From positions 1-47,608 of the forward strand of contig NZ_JADEWL010000047.1 in assembly GCF_015207665.1 (NCBI RefSeq): a stretch of 47,608 nucleotides of DNA, written 5' to 3'. This document shows positions 8,691 through 17,275 of the stretch, piece by piece. The notes under the pieces were generated by a model. The model saw nothing but the letters and a program-made list of their open reading frames with translations, did not search any database and was not told where the DNA came from. Numbering within the stretch: position 1 is the first letter of the stretch; each line of letters opens with the position of its first letter. The DNA comes from Plectonema cf. radiosum LEGE 06105 (GTDB lineage: Bacteria; Cyanobacteriota; Cyanobacteriia; Cyanobacteriales; Nostocaceae). Made by a program: the position numbers and the translations under genes.

Positions 8691-11600
8691 TTATAGTTTG
8701 GCTATAACATCTTCCAAAACTTGCATATGTTCTGTTCCACTGAACGTAGATTTCAGCTTACTGCAAAGTTCACAAATAGAATCTATTTTAGCTATCTCAT
8801 TTAAATGATTAATCAGTGCTGAGGCGAATAGATTGTCCTCCCTCCCGTTAATAAATGGAAGTTGACCTGGCTGCTCAATGCCAATACTTCGACAAAATGC
8901 TTTTCGATCATCATACGCAATATCCCTTAATATTAAGAGTTTTATAAGTTCGTCTTTGTCTGATTTGTTAAGCATCTTAGAATCTTTCTGCTTTTTCAAG
9001 ATTACGGGATTTAAATGTTCGAGAATAATTGCTGATTTTGGTGTAGAAGAATTTGTGCGATTAATTTCTATTTGAATGCGATTTTTACCAAATTCGTAGG
9101 CAGATTCAATCGTTCTTCCAGAAGCCAGTGATTCATAAAAGCCCACTGCAAAAGCAATTGCAGTATCATCTCGAATTGGTTGCTGCATACCAATAACATA
9201 ATCAACATACGGGCTAATTGCTTCAGCTTGTTCGTTGGAATTACAAGCATTAAGCAGTACGCATTTTACTTTATCCTTTGTATTCTCTTTATTAATAAGT
9301 CTAAATAAATCTTTAAGAGCTTTGGTACTCACCAACTGTTGCTCTGCTACATCATTCAGCAAAACTAGTCCCTGGCTTCCGCTACCATGTCCGCAGAAGT
9401 GAACCATTTCGGGCTTTACTTCAGATAGTAGGCGTTGCAAGTCGCTAAGACGCACTGCTTCTCTTACTTCCAATTCATATTGCTCGCGGTTTTGAGGATG
9501 TTGTAATGCTTCTCGAATCTTTTCTATTTCTTGGGATAGGTCTAAATCGCGATGGGGATTGGCTGCCAAAATTAAGATTTTTCTAAGCATCATATTTGAG
9601 GAGTGATTGATTGGTGTATCTTCTGTTTGGTTATTTTGATAATTATCACCTTTGACTTTCACTCCGAATTGTACCGTTGTCCACTCACGACTAGGAAAAG
9701 CCACTGGGTTTGCTTTACGAATTGGTGGCTGTTCGGCAGCAAACGCCATCAAAAGTTCATCTAAAGCGCTGCCACTTCTTGCTGCTCCTAGTTGTGGAAG
9801 TGGTTCATCTAGGGATGGTAATTGCAAACAACGAAAATTAGCCGTACCAATGGTGGCAAAAACTTTTAAAATATCCTCAACTCGATCTTCCCCTTCTAAA
9901 TTCATTTGTAGTGAAATCAACTCCTCTTGTTGGGGATCGAGGCAAATATAATCTTCTTTTGAGGGATATACTTGGTCGATCGCCCAATCATGCTGCAAAT
10001 CCAAGACAACAACATTAACTACCCTCGAATAGTTATTGCGAATTTTAAAGAACAAGTATTCACCCGTCTGTAATTCTGGATCGCTAGGGTTAGTAAATGG
10101 TTCCGGTTGCGGTTTATCTGATGACTCGTAATCTTTTTGCTTACCTAGCAATTCTACTAATACTTTCCCTCTTAAAGGAGAACTAGTATCATGATTATCC
10201 ATTTCCTGTATTGCCTGGTACTTAGACAGGTGTACCAATCGCTGCACTACCTTCTGAGCAGAAGTACTGCCATTTACTTTTAAAGCAGGTCGAAGAATAA
10301 TGGGGGCACCAGCGCGATCGCATATCTCATAAATCACTTCATCTACTTTATTTTTTTTGATATCTACTTGATAATCGGCAGCTTCTTCTTCCCCAACCAA
10401 CTCCACCCAACCGTTAGAACTTAATTCCATTTCCACGGCTTGCAAGGCTTGATTATTTTCTTGGGATAAATCATTCTCTTTGAGCAACCGCACTTTCCGC
10501 ACTAGCTTCACGGGTGCAGAGGTTAATACTGCTTGCGCTCCTTGTTCGATAGCTGGTGAAGGGCGAAGTATAGTTTTTACTTCTGCCCAAGAATCCGTCG
10601 CTCCCAGTTCTGTAATTTCTGCTACTGCTATTCTTTCTTCTACTTGACCGAAATTAACTACACCGCGAGGATAAATTGCAAACTCTGCCCCTTTACGTAA
10701 GCCCTGTGCTTGACCAGCTTCAAGTTGTAATCTAGTGGTGTTTCCCCTCACCACCTGTAAAACATTAACTGCATACTCGGTGAGAACGTATTCGCTACCT
10801 AACACCAGCCGCGTACCTTCACCCATCAACATCGGTGTTTGTTCGAGAAACTGAGTTTTGATTTTGCCCTTGATGCGATCGTGTACCATTTTATAGGTCA
10901 TTCCCGGCATCGGTTGATTCAAAGTATCTAGCAACCAATAAGTCAGCGCACCATTACGTTTACTAACATTAAAAGCATATTCTTTAGCCAATTCCGAAGG
11001 ATGGCAAGCAGCTAATAATACATAACCTTTGACTTCTGGTAAGATATTAGCAACGGCAGTTGCTTTACGAGTTACTCCTGATTCTCCTGCTTGTTCTCGT
11101 GTTAAAGATAACCAATTTTCAGTTAATTCTGACACAGAAGCCACCAGATTTGATAGTGGTCTGGAAGTCATATCAATCGTATCTAAACCGCGAATATCTG
11201 TATCTCCTCCTCGCACTGCACCACCGGAGTGACAGCAATCCAGCACAATTGTGACGACTAACCCCTTATCCACCATTTTTTTTAGGAGTATAGCTAGTTC
11301 CAAATCGCGGAGATATTGCCCTTCTTTAGTACCAATGTCAGTGGGAACAAGTCCTTCATCAAGCCCCTTTTTTCCCTTGATTTGGGGATAGTTGGTTGTT
11401 GCTCGTCCCCCATGACCTGAATATTGGATATATACCAAATCTCCTGGTGCTGCTGTTTCTGTAAGTTCCTGGAACTGTGCGACAATGTTTTTGTAGGTGG
11501 GTGGCTTGGAACTTTGACGAATTTCAGAAATATTCGATTCTGGATTAGAAGCAGTTAATTTAAAAATCTTTGTCGGTGTTTGGGGTTGACGCAGAAGAAA

Positions 11601-11741
11601 TTGTTCTACATCGTTAATATCGTTGACACACCCTTTCAAGCTTGTGTAAGATATCCCACTTGATAAGAGATTGGGTAAATAGTAGTCAATTCCAATTAGT
11701 AAAGCGTATAAATTGGGATTTAATTTTTTTTGTTCGCTCAT
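8691..11741 (-). CDS. Caspase - CHAT double protease with C-terminal EAD
   Basis: The product has 1016 residues from the ATG at 11741; an in-frame TTG at 11756 would add five. The N-terminal domain is a C14 caspase/metacaspase fold with catalytic His in YSGHGG (about 110) and Cys in LDCCHSGG (about 170). A long beta-rich middle part (about 310-700) is not recognised. A second protease-like CHAT domain follows, with HFCGHGSG (His 785) and LNACNSNEQ (Cys 833). The last 90 residues are an EAD, almost identical to the start of the next gene product. Two cysteine-protease folds in one chain joined to an adaptor domain suggest a proteolytic effector of a conflict or cell-death system, activated through the neighbouring NTPase. 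It lies 40 bases after the lipase stop and 39 bases before the NTPase start. Confidence 0.85.
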   Translation of the reverse strand: MSEQKKLNPNLYALLIGIDYYLPNLLSSGISYTSLKGCVNDINDVEQFLLRQPQTPTKIFKLTASNPESNISEIRQSSKPPTYKNIVAQFQELTETAAPGDLVYIQYSGHGGRATTNYPQIKGKKGLDEGLVPTDIGTKEGQYLRDLELAILLKKMVDKGLVVTIVLDCCHSGGAVRGGDTDIRGLDTIDMTSRPLSNLVASVSELTENWLSLTREQAGESGVTRKATAVANILPEVKGYVLLAACHPSELAKEYAFNVSKRNGALTYWLLDTLNQPMPGMTYKMVHDRIKGKIKTQFLEQTPMLMGEGTRLVLGSEYVLTEYAVNVLQVVRGNTTRLQLEAGQAQGLRKGAEFAIYPRGVVNFGQVEERIAVAEITELGATDSWAEVKTILRPSPAIEQGAQAVLTSAPVKLVRKVRLLKENDLSQENNQALQAVEMELSSNGWVELVGEEEAADYQVDIKKNKVDEVIYEICDRAGAPIILRPALKVNGSTSAQKVVQRLVHLSKYQAIQEMDNHDTSSPLRGKVLVELLGKQKDYESSDKPQPEPFTNPSDPELQTGEYLFFKIRNNYSRVVNVVVLDLQHDWAIDQVYPSKEDYICLDPQQEELISLQMNLEGEDRVEDILKVFATIGTANFRCLQLPSLDEPLPQLGAARSGSALDELLMAFAAEQPPIRKANPVAFPSREWTTVQFGVKVKGDNYQNNQTEDTPINHSSNMMLRKILILAANPHRDLDLSQEIEKIREALQHPQNREQYELEVREAVRLSDLQRLLSEVKPEMVHFCGHGSGSQGLVLLNDVAEQQLVSTKALKDLFRLINKENTKDKVKCVLLNACNSNEQAEAISPYVDYVIGMQQPIRDDTAIAFAVGFYESLASGRTIESAYEFGKNRIQIEINRTNSSTPKSAIILEHLNPVILKKQKDSKMLNKSDKDELIKLLILRDIAYDDRKAFCRSIGIEQPGQLPFINGREDNLFASALINHLNEIAKIDSICELCSKLKSTFSGTEHMQVLEDVIAKL
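8712..8969 (-). repeat. 258-bp direct repeat, copy 2 (C-terminal EAD of the protease)
   Basis: Copy 2 of the EAD-encoding direct repeat (see 8379-8636). It forms the last codons of the caspase-CHAT gene. The frame is kept and the gene stops shortly after the repeat boundary, as expected if the domain was passed from one gene to the other by a short tandem duplication. Confidence 0.9.
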
Positions 11742-11781
11742 TTTCTGTTCTTTCAACTCGTAATTACTTTACATACAATTC

Positions 11782-13221
11782 CTAACTATTCACACCAGTA
11801 ACTTCAAACAAATCATGAACGGGAGTAGGAAATTGTTCCCCGGATTTTTCCGTTTCTACTTTCAATAGGTAAAGTCCTGGTTTTAAAGCATCAATAGCTA
11901 ATGTCCATTCTTTTTCTTGCTCTTTAAAATCGAGATTAAGTGCAGTTTCTGAATGAGAAACAGATGTGATTATTGCTTTCAATTTCTCATTAGCTGGAGA
12001 GGAACTAATTACTCTTCCACGTATTTCGATGGGTTCGGAGGGTAAATAAAGGTCATCAAGGGAAAGACTAATCGCTGGTTGTTGCGCTCTTACCCCTGCT
12101 AAATCAAATTGACTAAATTTAAGACAATTAAATAAATTTTCTAAAATTTGACTTTGATTTTGTAGCGAACCGTGGGTTTCGGCAATAAAATTGTTGTTTA
12201 AACTATTAGATAATTCAATGGGTATGGCAGATACTTGTGGTACTGTCCCATCACCATCACTTAAATCTGGTCTACTTTGCAATTTTATTGGTAATTTTTC
12301 ACTTACACTAAGCTTTCCATTTGCTAGCAATGCTGATTGGAAAGTAGGTTGTTTTATGCCGACTATAGGAATAGTTGTAAAATCCTTTTTGTAGTTTTCA
12401 TCTTTTATATTTATCTTAACAGCAGCTTCAATTTTTCGATGAAATTTCAAAGCATCTGCAGCTCTTGTTTTATCTATATTAGGAAGATTATCAGTTTCTC
12501 CAATTCTATAATACTCATTACCTATTTGTAGCGTTTCATAAATAGGTAATAATTGATAAATAGAAGTCAAAGAACGCATAACTTCTGTTAATTCAAGAAA
12601 TAGTTGTTTGTATCCATTCGCGAGGAAATTAACTGCTTTAACTGACCCTCTGTGGGGAGTACCAAAGGTAAACAAAGCTTTACAATCTCGCCATCCTTCT
12701 AATACTTCTACGTAATAACGGCAGACTAACCCACCCATACTGTGTGCCAAAAGAATTACCTTGGCATCTTTAATACCTGTGTATTCCCGCCATTGCTTTA
12801 ACCGTTCATCCAGCAAGCGTTTGAGTAATCGAGCAGTTACACGATTATCGCGTCGCCAATCATAGTAAAACTTAAAAAAATTGGCTGGCTTGTCGTTGTT
12901 ATAAATATCACCTTTTATTACATTAAACTTATTAGTTATTAGACCTGAGAGTTCGGAGTAACCAATACTCTTAGCTAATCCTGGAATTAAATGAGGTATC
13001 TCTATTATTCGAGAAGCCTTTATACCATCTCCTAAATCGTTTGCTTTTGGATCATCATTACCATTGAGCTTGAGTTGTTCAATCCAATCATTACGATTAA
13101 ATAATGCCGATCCTACAACCCTTCCCGAAACACCCCAGATATCTTTGCCATCCTTCCGGAGAACACTACCTGTGATTCCAGGAATAACAACTACAATATC
13201 TCTCATCGGCGTTTTTGGCAT
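11782..13221 (-). CDS. LCAT/PGAP1-like alpha/beta hydrolase (lipase) with C-terminal beta domain
   Basis: The 479-residue protein starts with IVVVIPGITGSVL, the oxyanion-side strand of LCAT-like lipases. It has YYDWRRDNR (119-127), the nucleophile elbow LLAHSMGGL (Ser 161), an acid in DGDGTVP (Asp 324) and a His in ETHGSL (His 350), so the catalytic triad looks complete. Residues about 385-479 form an Ig-like beta domain. No signal peptide is visible, so it probably acts in the cytoplasm, on membrane lipids or another ester. It is the first gene of the operon; AGGAG lies eight bases before the ATG, a strong ribosome-binding site. Position with a caspase-CHAT protease and a membrane NTPase suggests a second toxic effector that attacks lipids. 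That link is inference from context. Confidence 0.85.
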   Translation of the reverse strand: MPKTPMRDIVVVIPGITGSVLRKDGKDIWGVSGRVVGSALFNRNDWIEQLKLNGNDDPKANDLGDGIKASRIIEIPHLIPGLAKSIGYSELSGLITNKFNVIKGDIYNNDKPANFFKFYYDWRRDNRVTARLLKRLLDERLKQWREYTGIKDAKVILLAHSMGGLVCRYYVEVLEGWRDCKALFTFGTPHRGSVKAVNFLANGYKQLFLELTEVMRSLTSIYQLLPIYETLQIGNEYYRIGETDNLPNIDKTRAADALKFHRKIEAAVKINIKDENYKKDFTTIPIVGIKQPTFQSALLANGKLSVSEKLPIKLQSRPDLSDGDGTVPQVSAIPIELSNSLNNNFIAETHGSLQNQSQILENLFNCLKFSQFDLAGVRAQQPAISLSLDDLYLPSEPIEIRGRVISSSPANEKLKAIITSVSHSETALNLDFKEQEKEWTLAIDALKPGLYLLKVETEKSGEQFPTPVHDLFEVTGVNS

Positions 13222-13716
13222 ACTCTTTCTCCTAATCTTTAAAAAAGATAATGGTAGTAATGCAAGTCGTTTGCGCTGTGTTGATTAGTAATAGATGTAA
13301 ATGATTTATACATATGCAGTAAGACTCATAAGTGCTTATCTGCCAGCTTTGTAATTCTAAAACCAAAAACTATAACCTTCAGATGAATTAAATAACAGAG
13401 TTTTAGTGATAATGTTTTATCTTTGTGTATTTTACGTAACCAAGCTAATTATCACATAGTTTTGTCAAGAAATGTACTACAAGTAAAGTTTTTCTCTAAA
13501 AAATATCTCTTTAGATAGATTCCCTAAATCTTTATTTAAAGTAAGCAAATAATATATATAGGTGCAATCAAAAGTAACTTATGCAGTTTTGAGTCAATTT
13601 TGTAATCAAAGTTCATAAGAGAGTTGCTTGAAGTAGATGAAAATACCTTTCCCGTGGGTAAATAAGTACTAAGTCTATCTGCAAAAAACTTTTCTTCTAA
13701 GCATCAGTCCGATGAT

Positions 13717-13824
13717 TTAGGAACCCATCCAAGTCCGCAGCCACTCTACAATCATCTGAGCTTGTTTTGAGAGAATCTCCTTCCTTAATGACAGACACGT
13801 TACCGTCAATAACGCCTGAAACAT
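13717..13824 (-). CDS. Possible 35-residue protein with a strong ribosome-binding site
   Basis: On the minus strand AAGGAGGG (13831-13838) lies seven to eight bases before the ATG at 13824-13822. That opens a frame of 35 residues starting MFQALLTVTCLSLRKEILSK and ending WLRTWMGS. A second ATG at 13828 in another frame gives a 43-residue product but sits too close to the ribosome-binding site. The peptide is amphipathic at its end. I recognise no family. The ribosome-binding site is the main reason to list it; it may also be a remnant. Confidence 0.3.
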   Translation of the reverse strand: MFQALLTVTCLSLRKEILSKQAQMIVEWLRTWMGS

Positions 13825-13921
13825 TCATTACCCTCCTTTCAATCGCTTTGTTAAATATCATTCGTCCAAGTTCAAGGTTTCCAAGACGAAGATAATTTTT
13901 TATGGTGAGTGCGATCGCACA

Positions 13922-13977
13922 AGTTCCTTTACCAAATCATGGCTAACTAAGATGAGTTGTCGTAACGCTGATACGCC
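13922..13977 (-). pseudogene. Fragment related to the gene at 1-487
   Basis: About 56 bases match positions 61-115, with most bases the same by eye. On the minus strand they encode VSALRQLILVSHDLVKELV, compared with VSALRQLTKVSNDLVKELV in the gene at the left edge. Nothing else of that gene is visible around it. Confidence 0.65.
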
Positions 13978-14090
13978 GATGCCTGCCGCTCCGCTAACCG
14001 CCACTTCGGCATACCTAATCTTTATCTCAGCAGTATCGGGCTACGGGTTACGTGCAGTATCGCGCCATAACTTACTTCCCCAAGGTTAAT

Positions 14091-15347
14091 TCAAACCTTA
14101 ACATCCGGAATCAATGAACTAGGTTCCCCATAATAACTAACCGTAACGCATCGTTTAGCACGAGTCGCTGACACATGAATTAAGGAACGCTCCGCATTAA
14201 CTATGGCGTTATATGCTGCTTTGTCGGAAGCATTTTTTAAAGCGGATTGTAAAGGTAAATAATTATCATTAATTCCAGCTAAAACAACATATTCAAACTG
14301 CAATCCCTTAACTCGATGCATTGTGGCAACTCTTACTCCCGGTTGAGATAAGTTGTCTGGTTGGCTGCGTTTGATTTGTTGGGTTTTTATTCCTAATTCG
14401 TTCAGAACTGATATATATTGATTAACTAATTTATTTGTACGGACAACTATACAGCTATTAGAAAGGGGATTACCTTCTTCTTCTAGTTTTTGGAGGTATG
14501 TTTTAATAAATGCAATTTCTTCACTAAAGCTAGAAAATCCGCGTATAATTGGCTCATCTCCGTGGAGTAATGAACGGTATCCTTTCAAATCATCTTGATT
14601 CCCATCTAAATCGTCAACTGTGACCCCTTCAAGTACATTAGTTGCCCATTTTCTGGTTTCATCAGTAGTACGATAGTTAATTCTGAGCTTGTGCGATCGC
14701 CCTCGAATATCTATACCGCATCGACTAAGAACCAGTTTGCGACCGTAAATACGCTGATGGGGGTCGCCAACAATAAAGATATCATTACCAGTATCTTTAG
14801 GTGGAACTATTTCTCGAATCAGTGAAAAAGTTGCTTGGCTCATATCTTGGGCTTCGTCTACGATTACGGCTTTGAAGGGTAAAGTTTCACCGGGTTTATT
14901 TTTTAGTAGACTGCAAACGTCGCTCATTGCGTCTTCGCTTTCTTTCCAGCCTTTTTGTTGCAGTAAGGAGCGATATTCTTCAAATACTTGCCAAATAGCT
15001 GCTCTTTCGGCGCGATTTAATCTGGTACCTCGTCCGGTTCTGGTAATCTTGAGATATTGCTTGAGGGAGTTTATTTTATTAGCTTGAATTACTTCGCGCC
15101 ATTCATCTTTGTAAAATTCTAAACTAAGTGACGGAGCTTCTGGTTGACAGGTGTAAGCTTTTTCCCACAGTTCTGCAACTTGCTCGTCATAGACTATTTT
15201 GGCAGTAATTCCTTCACTTTTTAGAAAAGATGCTACCCAAGCGTCGATATTTTCAACTTTAATACGTCGCATGGTTTCAGTGGAGCAGATTTTACGTAAG
15301 TTCGCTTCAATATCCACCGCTAGGTTACGGGTGAAAGTTGTGAACAA
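14091..15347 (-). pseudogene. UvrD/Rep-type helicase lacking its Walker A region
   Basis: The 418-residue frame holds the later motifs of a superfamily 1 helicase: VIVDEAQDMS (Walker B), IVGDPHQRIYG (motif III), RINYRTTDETRKW (motif IV), TMHRVKGLQFEYVVLAGIND (motif V) and HVSATRAKRCV (motif VI). The normal start with the GxxGTGKT P-loop is absent. The frame opens at a TTG inside the conserved ILFTTFTRNLA segment, which in full-length relatives lies well inside the protein; four codons earlier there is an in-frame TAG (15362-15360). The break coincides with a tandem array of HIP1-containing repeats, so the 5' part was probably lost by deletion there. Without the P-loop the product cannot be a working ATPase. 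Confidence 0.8.
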
Positions 15348-15348
15348 A

Positions 15349-15512
15349 ATGCGATCGCGCTAATTATTTACGCACTTAAATGAATCATGCGATCGCACTT
15401 TCAATCCAACTACTTAAATCAATTATGCGATCGCACTTCTAATCCAACCACTGAGAACTATATGATCGCTCTCCCAATCTAACTACTAAAAACTATGCGA
15501 TCGCACTGCAAT
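15349..15512. repeat. Tandem array of HIP1-containing 34-38 bp units
   Basis: Five units begin ATGCGATCGC or a close variant (about 15349, 15387, 15425, 15462 and 15495), spaced 38, 38, 37 and 33 bases. After the HIP1 core the units share a degenerate TTCAATCCAACTACTTAAAT-like segment. The array lies between the broken helicase and the HigBA-like pair. HIP1 is normally a dispersed single octamer; a tandem array with shared flanks is unusual. Confidence 0.75.
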
Positions 15513-15600
15513 GCCTTTAGAAAAATAACCTATTTAAAAAAGCTAGGTTGAGCCTCAAATTTGGGACAATACTAATAGCTGTAATTACGATTAAAATTAA

Positions 15601-15879
15601 ATGCATGTTATTAGCCGCAGGATTTTGCGGGAGTTTTGTGAAGCACATGCAGATTCCTGTGATGCGCTTTATGATTGGTATAGGGTTGCAACTAAAGCAG
15701 AATGGAAAAACTTGATTGATGTTCAGGCTATTTATGCTAAAGCAGAAGCTGTTGGAAACTTTACTGTGTTTAACATCAAAGGTAATAACTACCGCTTGAT
15801 TGTTGATATTGTTTACGAAGCCCAAAGAATCTATATAAAATACATCCTAACTCACGCAGAATATGATAAGGAAAAATGA
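15601..15879 (+). CDS. higB: HigB-type toxin (RelE-like mRNA interferase)
   Basis: The 92-residue protein matches the HigB toxin family: an N-terminal HVISRRILREFCEAH helix, the central WKNLIDVQAIYAKAEAVGNF stretch, then GNNYRLIVDIVYEAQRIYIK and a C-terminal THAEYDK, as in ribosome-dependent mRNA interferases of this family. Length is typical. The ATG is the first in frame; no clear ribosome-binding site is seen. The gene overlaps the antitoxin gene by four bases (ATGA), so they are translationally coupled. Toxin-first order is the usual arrangement of higBA. Confidence 0.85.
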   Translation: MHVISRRILREFCEAHADSCDALYDWYRVATKAEWKNLIDVQAIYAKAEAVGNFTVFNIKGNNYRLIVDIVYEAQRIYIKYILTHAEYDKEK

Positions 15880-16274
15880 CCCGTACTTTTAATCCTGAAT
15901 CTTACGGTAAATTACTAGCTAAATATCAACCAAAAATAATTACTACTGAAGAAGAAAACGAACAAGCTCTTAAATTAGCCCAAAACTTAGAGCATCGTCC
16001 CCATCGTACACCAGAAGAGGATGTACTTTTGGAATTATTAGTAACATTAATTGAAAAATTTGAAGAAACTCATTACCCAATTCCCCAGGGAACACCTCAT
16101 TCAATGCTAATATACCTGATGGATGCACGCGATATAACAGCCGAAGCATTAATAGATGTAATTGGCTCCTTGGAAATTGTACAGGAAATTATCGATGGTA
16201 TTCGCACTATGAACAAAACAGAAGCAGAAGCACTTGCAAACTATTTTCACGTAGATGTTAGCTTGTTTATATAA
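15876..16274 (+). CDS. higA: HigA-type antitoxin with helix-turn-helix domain
   Basis: The 132-residue protein is acidic in its N-terminal half and ends in an XRE-like helix-turn-helix (about 85-132: DARDITAEALIDVIGSLEIV, then a helix with KTEAEALANYFHVD). It overlaps the toxin gene by four bases. The family normally neutralises HigB by direct binding and represses its own operon. A 75-base gap separates it from the EAD-CHAT gene on the same strand, so read-through into that module is possible. Confidence 0.8.
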   Translation: MTRTFNPESYGKLLAKYQPKIITTEEENEQALKLAQNLEHRPHRTPEEDVLLELLVTLIEKFEETHYPIPQGTPHSMLIYLMDARDITAEALIDVIGSLEIVQEIIDGIRTMNKTEAEALANYFHVDVSLFI

Positions 16275-16349
16275 CTGACTTTAGAAATTAGCCAAGGTGA
16301 GTAAATTCACTGTTTTATTGTCTAAAATAAAACAAAAAGCTCCTAGACG

Positions 16350-17252
16350 ATGCCAAACCCCAGAAACCTCAACAACATAATCCAACGCATCCTCAACGGA
16401 ACTCAAACCGATGATGATCTGGAAGCTTTGCGTCAGTGGTTAAATTCTGGTGCCTTTCAAAATCTGCAAGTTGGTAAGTACAACGTCAACATCGGACAAG
16501 GACAAAATATTCATATTGGGGATAAAACCTACCAAGGACTTGACGCACAAGCAATTCGAGAAGTTGCTAATGCCATACTTCGAGGTGACAATGCGACCGA
16601 CATCCGCGAAATTATTCGTTCTACCCTCAAAAAAGAGTTCCCAAATGTGACACCATCAGAAAATTCTCAAAATTCTTCCCGTAAAACTATTTTAGTCCTA
16701 GCTTCTAGCCCTACAAATGAAGCAAGATTGCGTTTAGATAAAGAAGTACGGGAAATTGATGAGGGTTTGCGAAGGTCACAACATAGAGAAAAATTTACTT
16801 TACAGCCAAAATTCGCTGTTCGTCCCGATGATTTACGTCGTGCTTTGCTGGATTTTAACCCCCAAATTGTTCACTTTTGCGGTCACGGTTCGGGTGAAAA
16901 TGGCTTAATTTTGGAAGATGATGCTGGATTAGCACAACTTGTCCCCACCCAAGCTTTAGCAAACTTATTTAAACGATTTGCAACGCGAGGACTTGAATGT
17001 GTGGTTCTCAATGCTTGCTATTCGGAAGTTCAAGCCAACGCGATCGCAGAATATATCGATTACGTAGTCGGAATGAGTAGTACGATTGGTGACAATGCCG
17101 CGATTCAGTTTGCAATCGGTTTTTATGACGAATTAGGTGCTGGTTGGTCGTTTGAAGATGCCTATCACGGTGGTTGTGATGCCATTGCGCTACAAGGAAT
17201 CCCCGAAGAAAATACCCCTATCTTCAAAAATCTAAAAAAAAAGTCCCAGTAA
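16350..17252 (+). CDS. EAD - CHAT protease, stopping at a slippery A-run
   Basis: The 300-residue product starts with an effector-associated adaptor domain (about 1-100), including the hydrophilic NVNIGQGQNIHIGDKTYQG segment typical of one EAD type. A CHAT caspase-like protease follows, with HFCGHGSGENG (His 179) and LNACYSEVQ (Cys 223). The 0-frame ends KNLKKKSQ at a TAA two codons after an A9 run. The NACHT gene downstream is in the -1 frame, and that frame is open back across the run, reading KKKVPVTAINRVDELVQQV. CHAT and NACHT therefore look like parts of one chain joined by a -1 shift. Without the shift this would be a free CHAT protease. Confidence 0.8.
   Translation: MPNPRNLNNIIQRILNGTQTDDDLEALRQWLNSGAFQNLQVGKYNVNIGQGQNIHIGDKTYQGLDAQAIREVANAILRGDNATDIREIIRSTLKKEFPNVTPSENSQNSSRKTILVLASSPTNEARLRLDKEVREIDEGLRRSQHREKFTLQPKFAVRPDDLRRALLDFNPQIVHFCGHGSGENGLILEDDAGLAQLVPTQALANLFKRFATRGLECVVLNACYSEVQANAIAEYIDYVVGMSSTIGDNAAIQFAIGFYDELGAGWSFEDAYHGGCDAIALQGIPEENTPIFKNLKKKSQ
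17237..17243 (+). promoter_or_regulatory. A AAA AAG slippery heptamer linking CHAT and NACHT frames
   Basis: In the CHAT frame the codons are CTA AAA AAA AAG TCC CAG TAA, so A AAA AAG is placed exactly as the -1 slippery heptamer of bacterial dnaX. A -1 slip leads into GTC CCA GTA ACG, the open NACHT frame. The whole A-run is nine bases (17234-17242), which would also allow RNA polymerase slippage. No clear downstream hairpin or upstream stimulating ribosome-binding site is visible. Confidence 0.55.
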
Positions 17253-17275
17253 CGGCAATAAATCGGGTTGATGAG

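Larger units (their letters stand above)
13222..14090. other. Long intergenic region with gene remnants
   Basis: The first 450 bases are AT-rich, with no frame I can support, and should hold the promoter of the lipase operon. The second half contains a small minus-strand frame with a strong ribosome-binding site (13717-13824) and a 56-bp remnant of the gene at the left edge of the window (13922-13977). After the remnant, 13978-14020 is GC-rich with a GCC-rich imperfect palindrome of the kind dispersed in Nostocales genomes. Confidence 0.55.

Noticed and set aside
15349-15512. CRISPR array
   Set aside because: The conserved part of each unit is only the HIP1 core plus degenerate flanks; there are no identical repeats with unique spacers and no cas genes.
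15517-15825. Minus-strand frame of 102 codons
   Set aside because: It is antisense to the HigB-type toxin, which is clearly recognisable on the plus strand.
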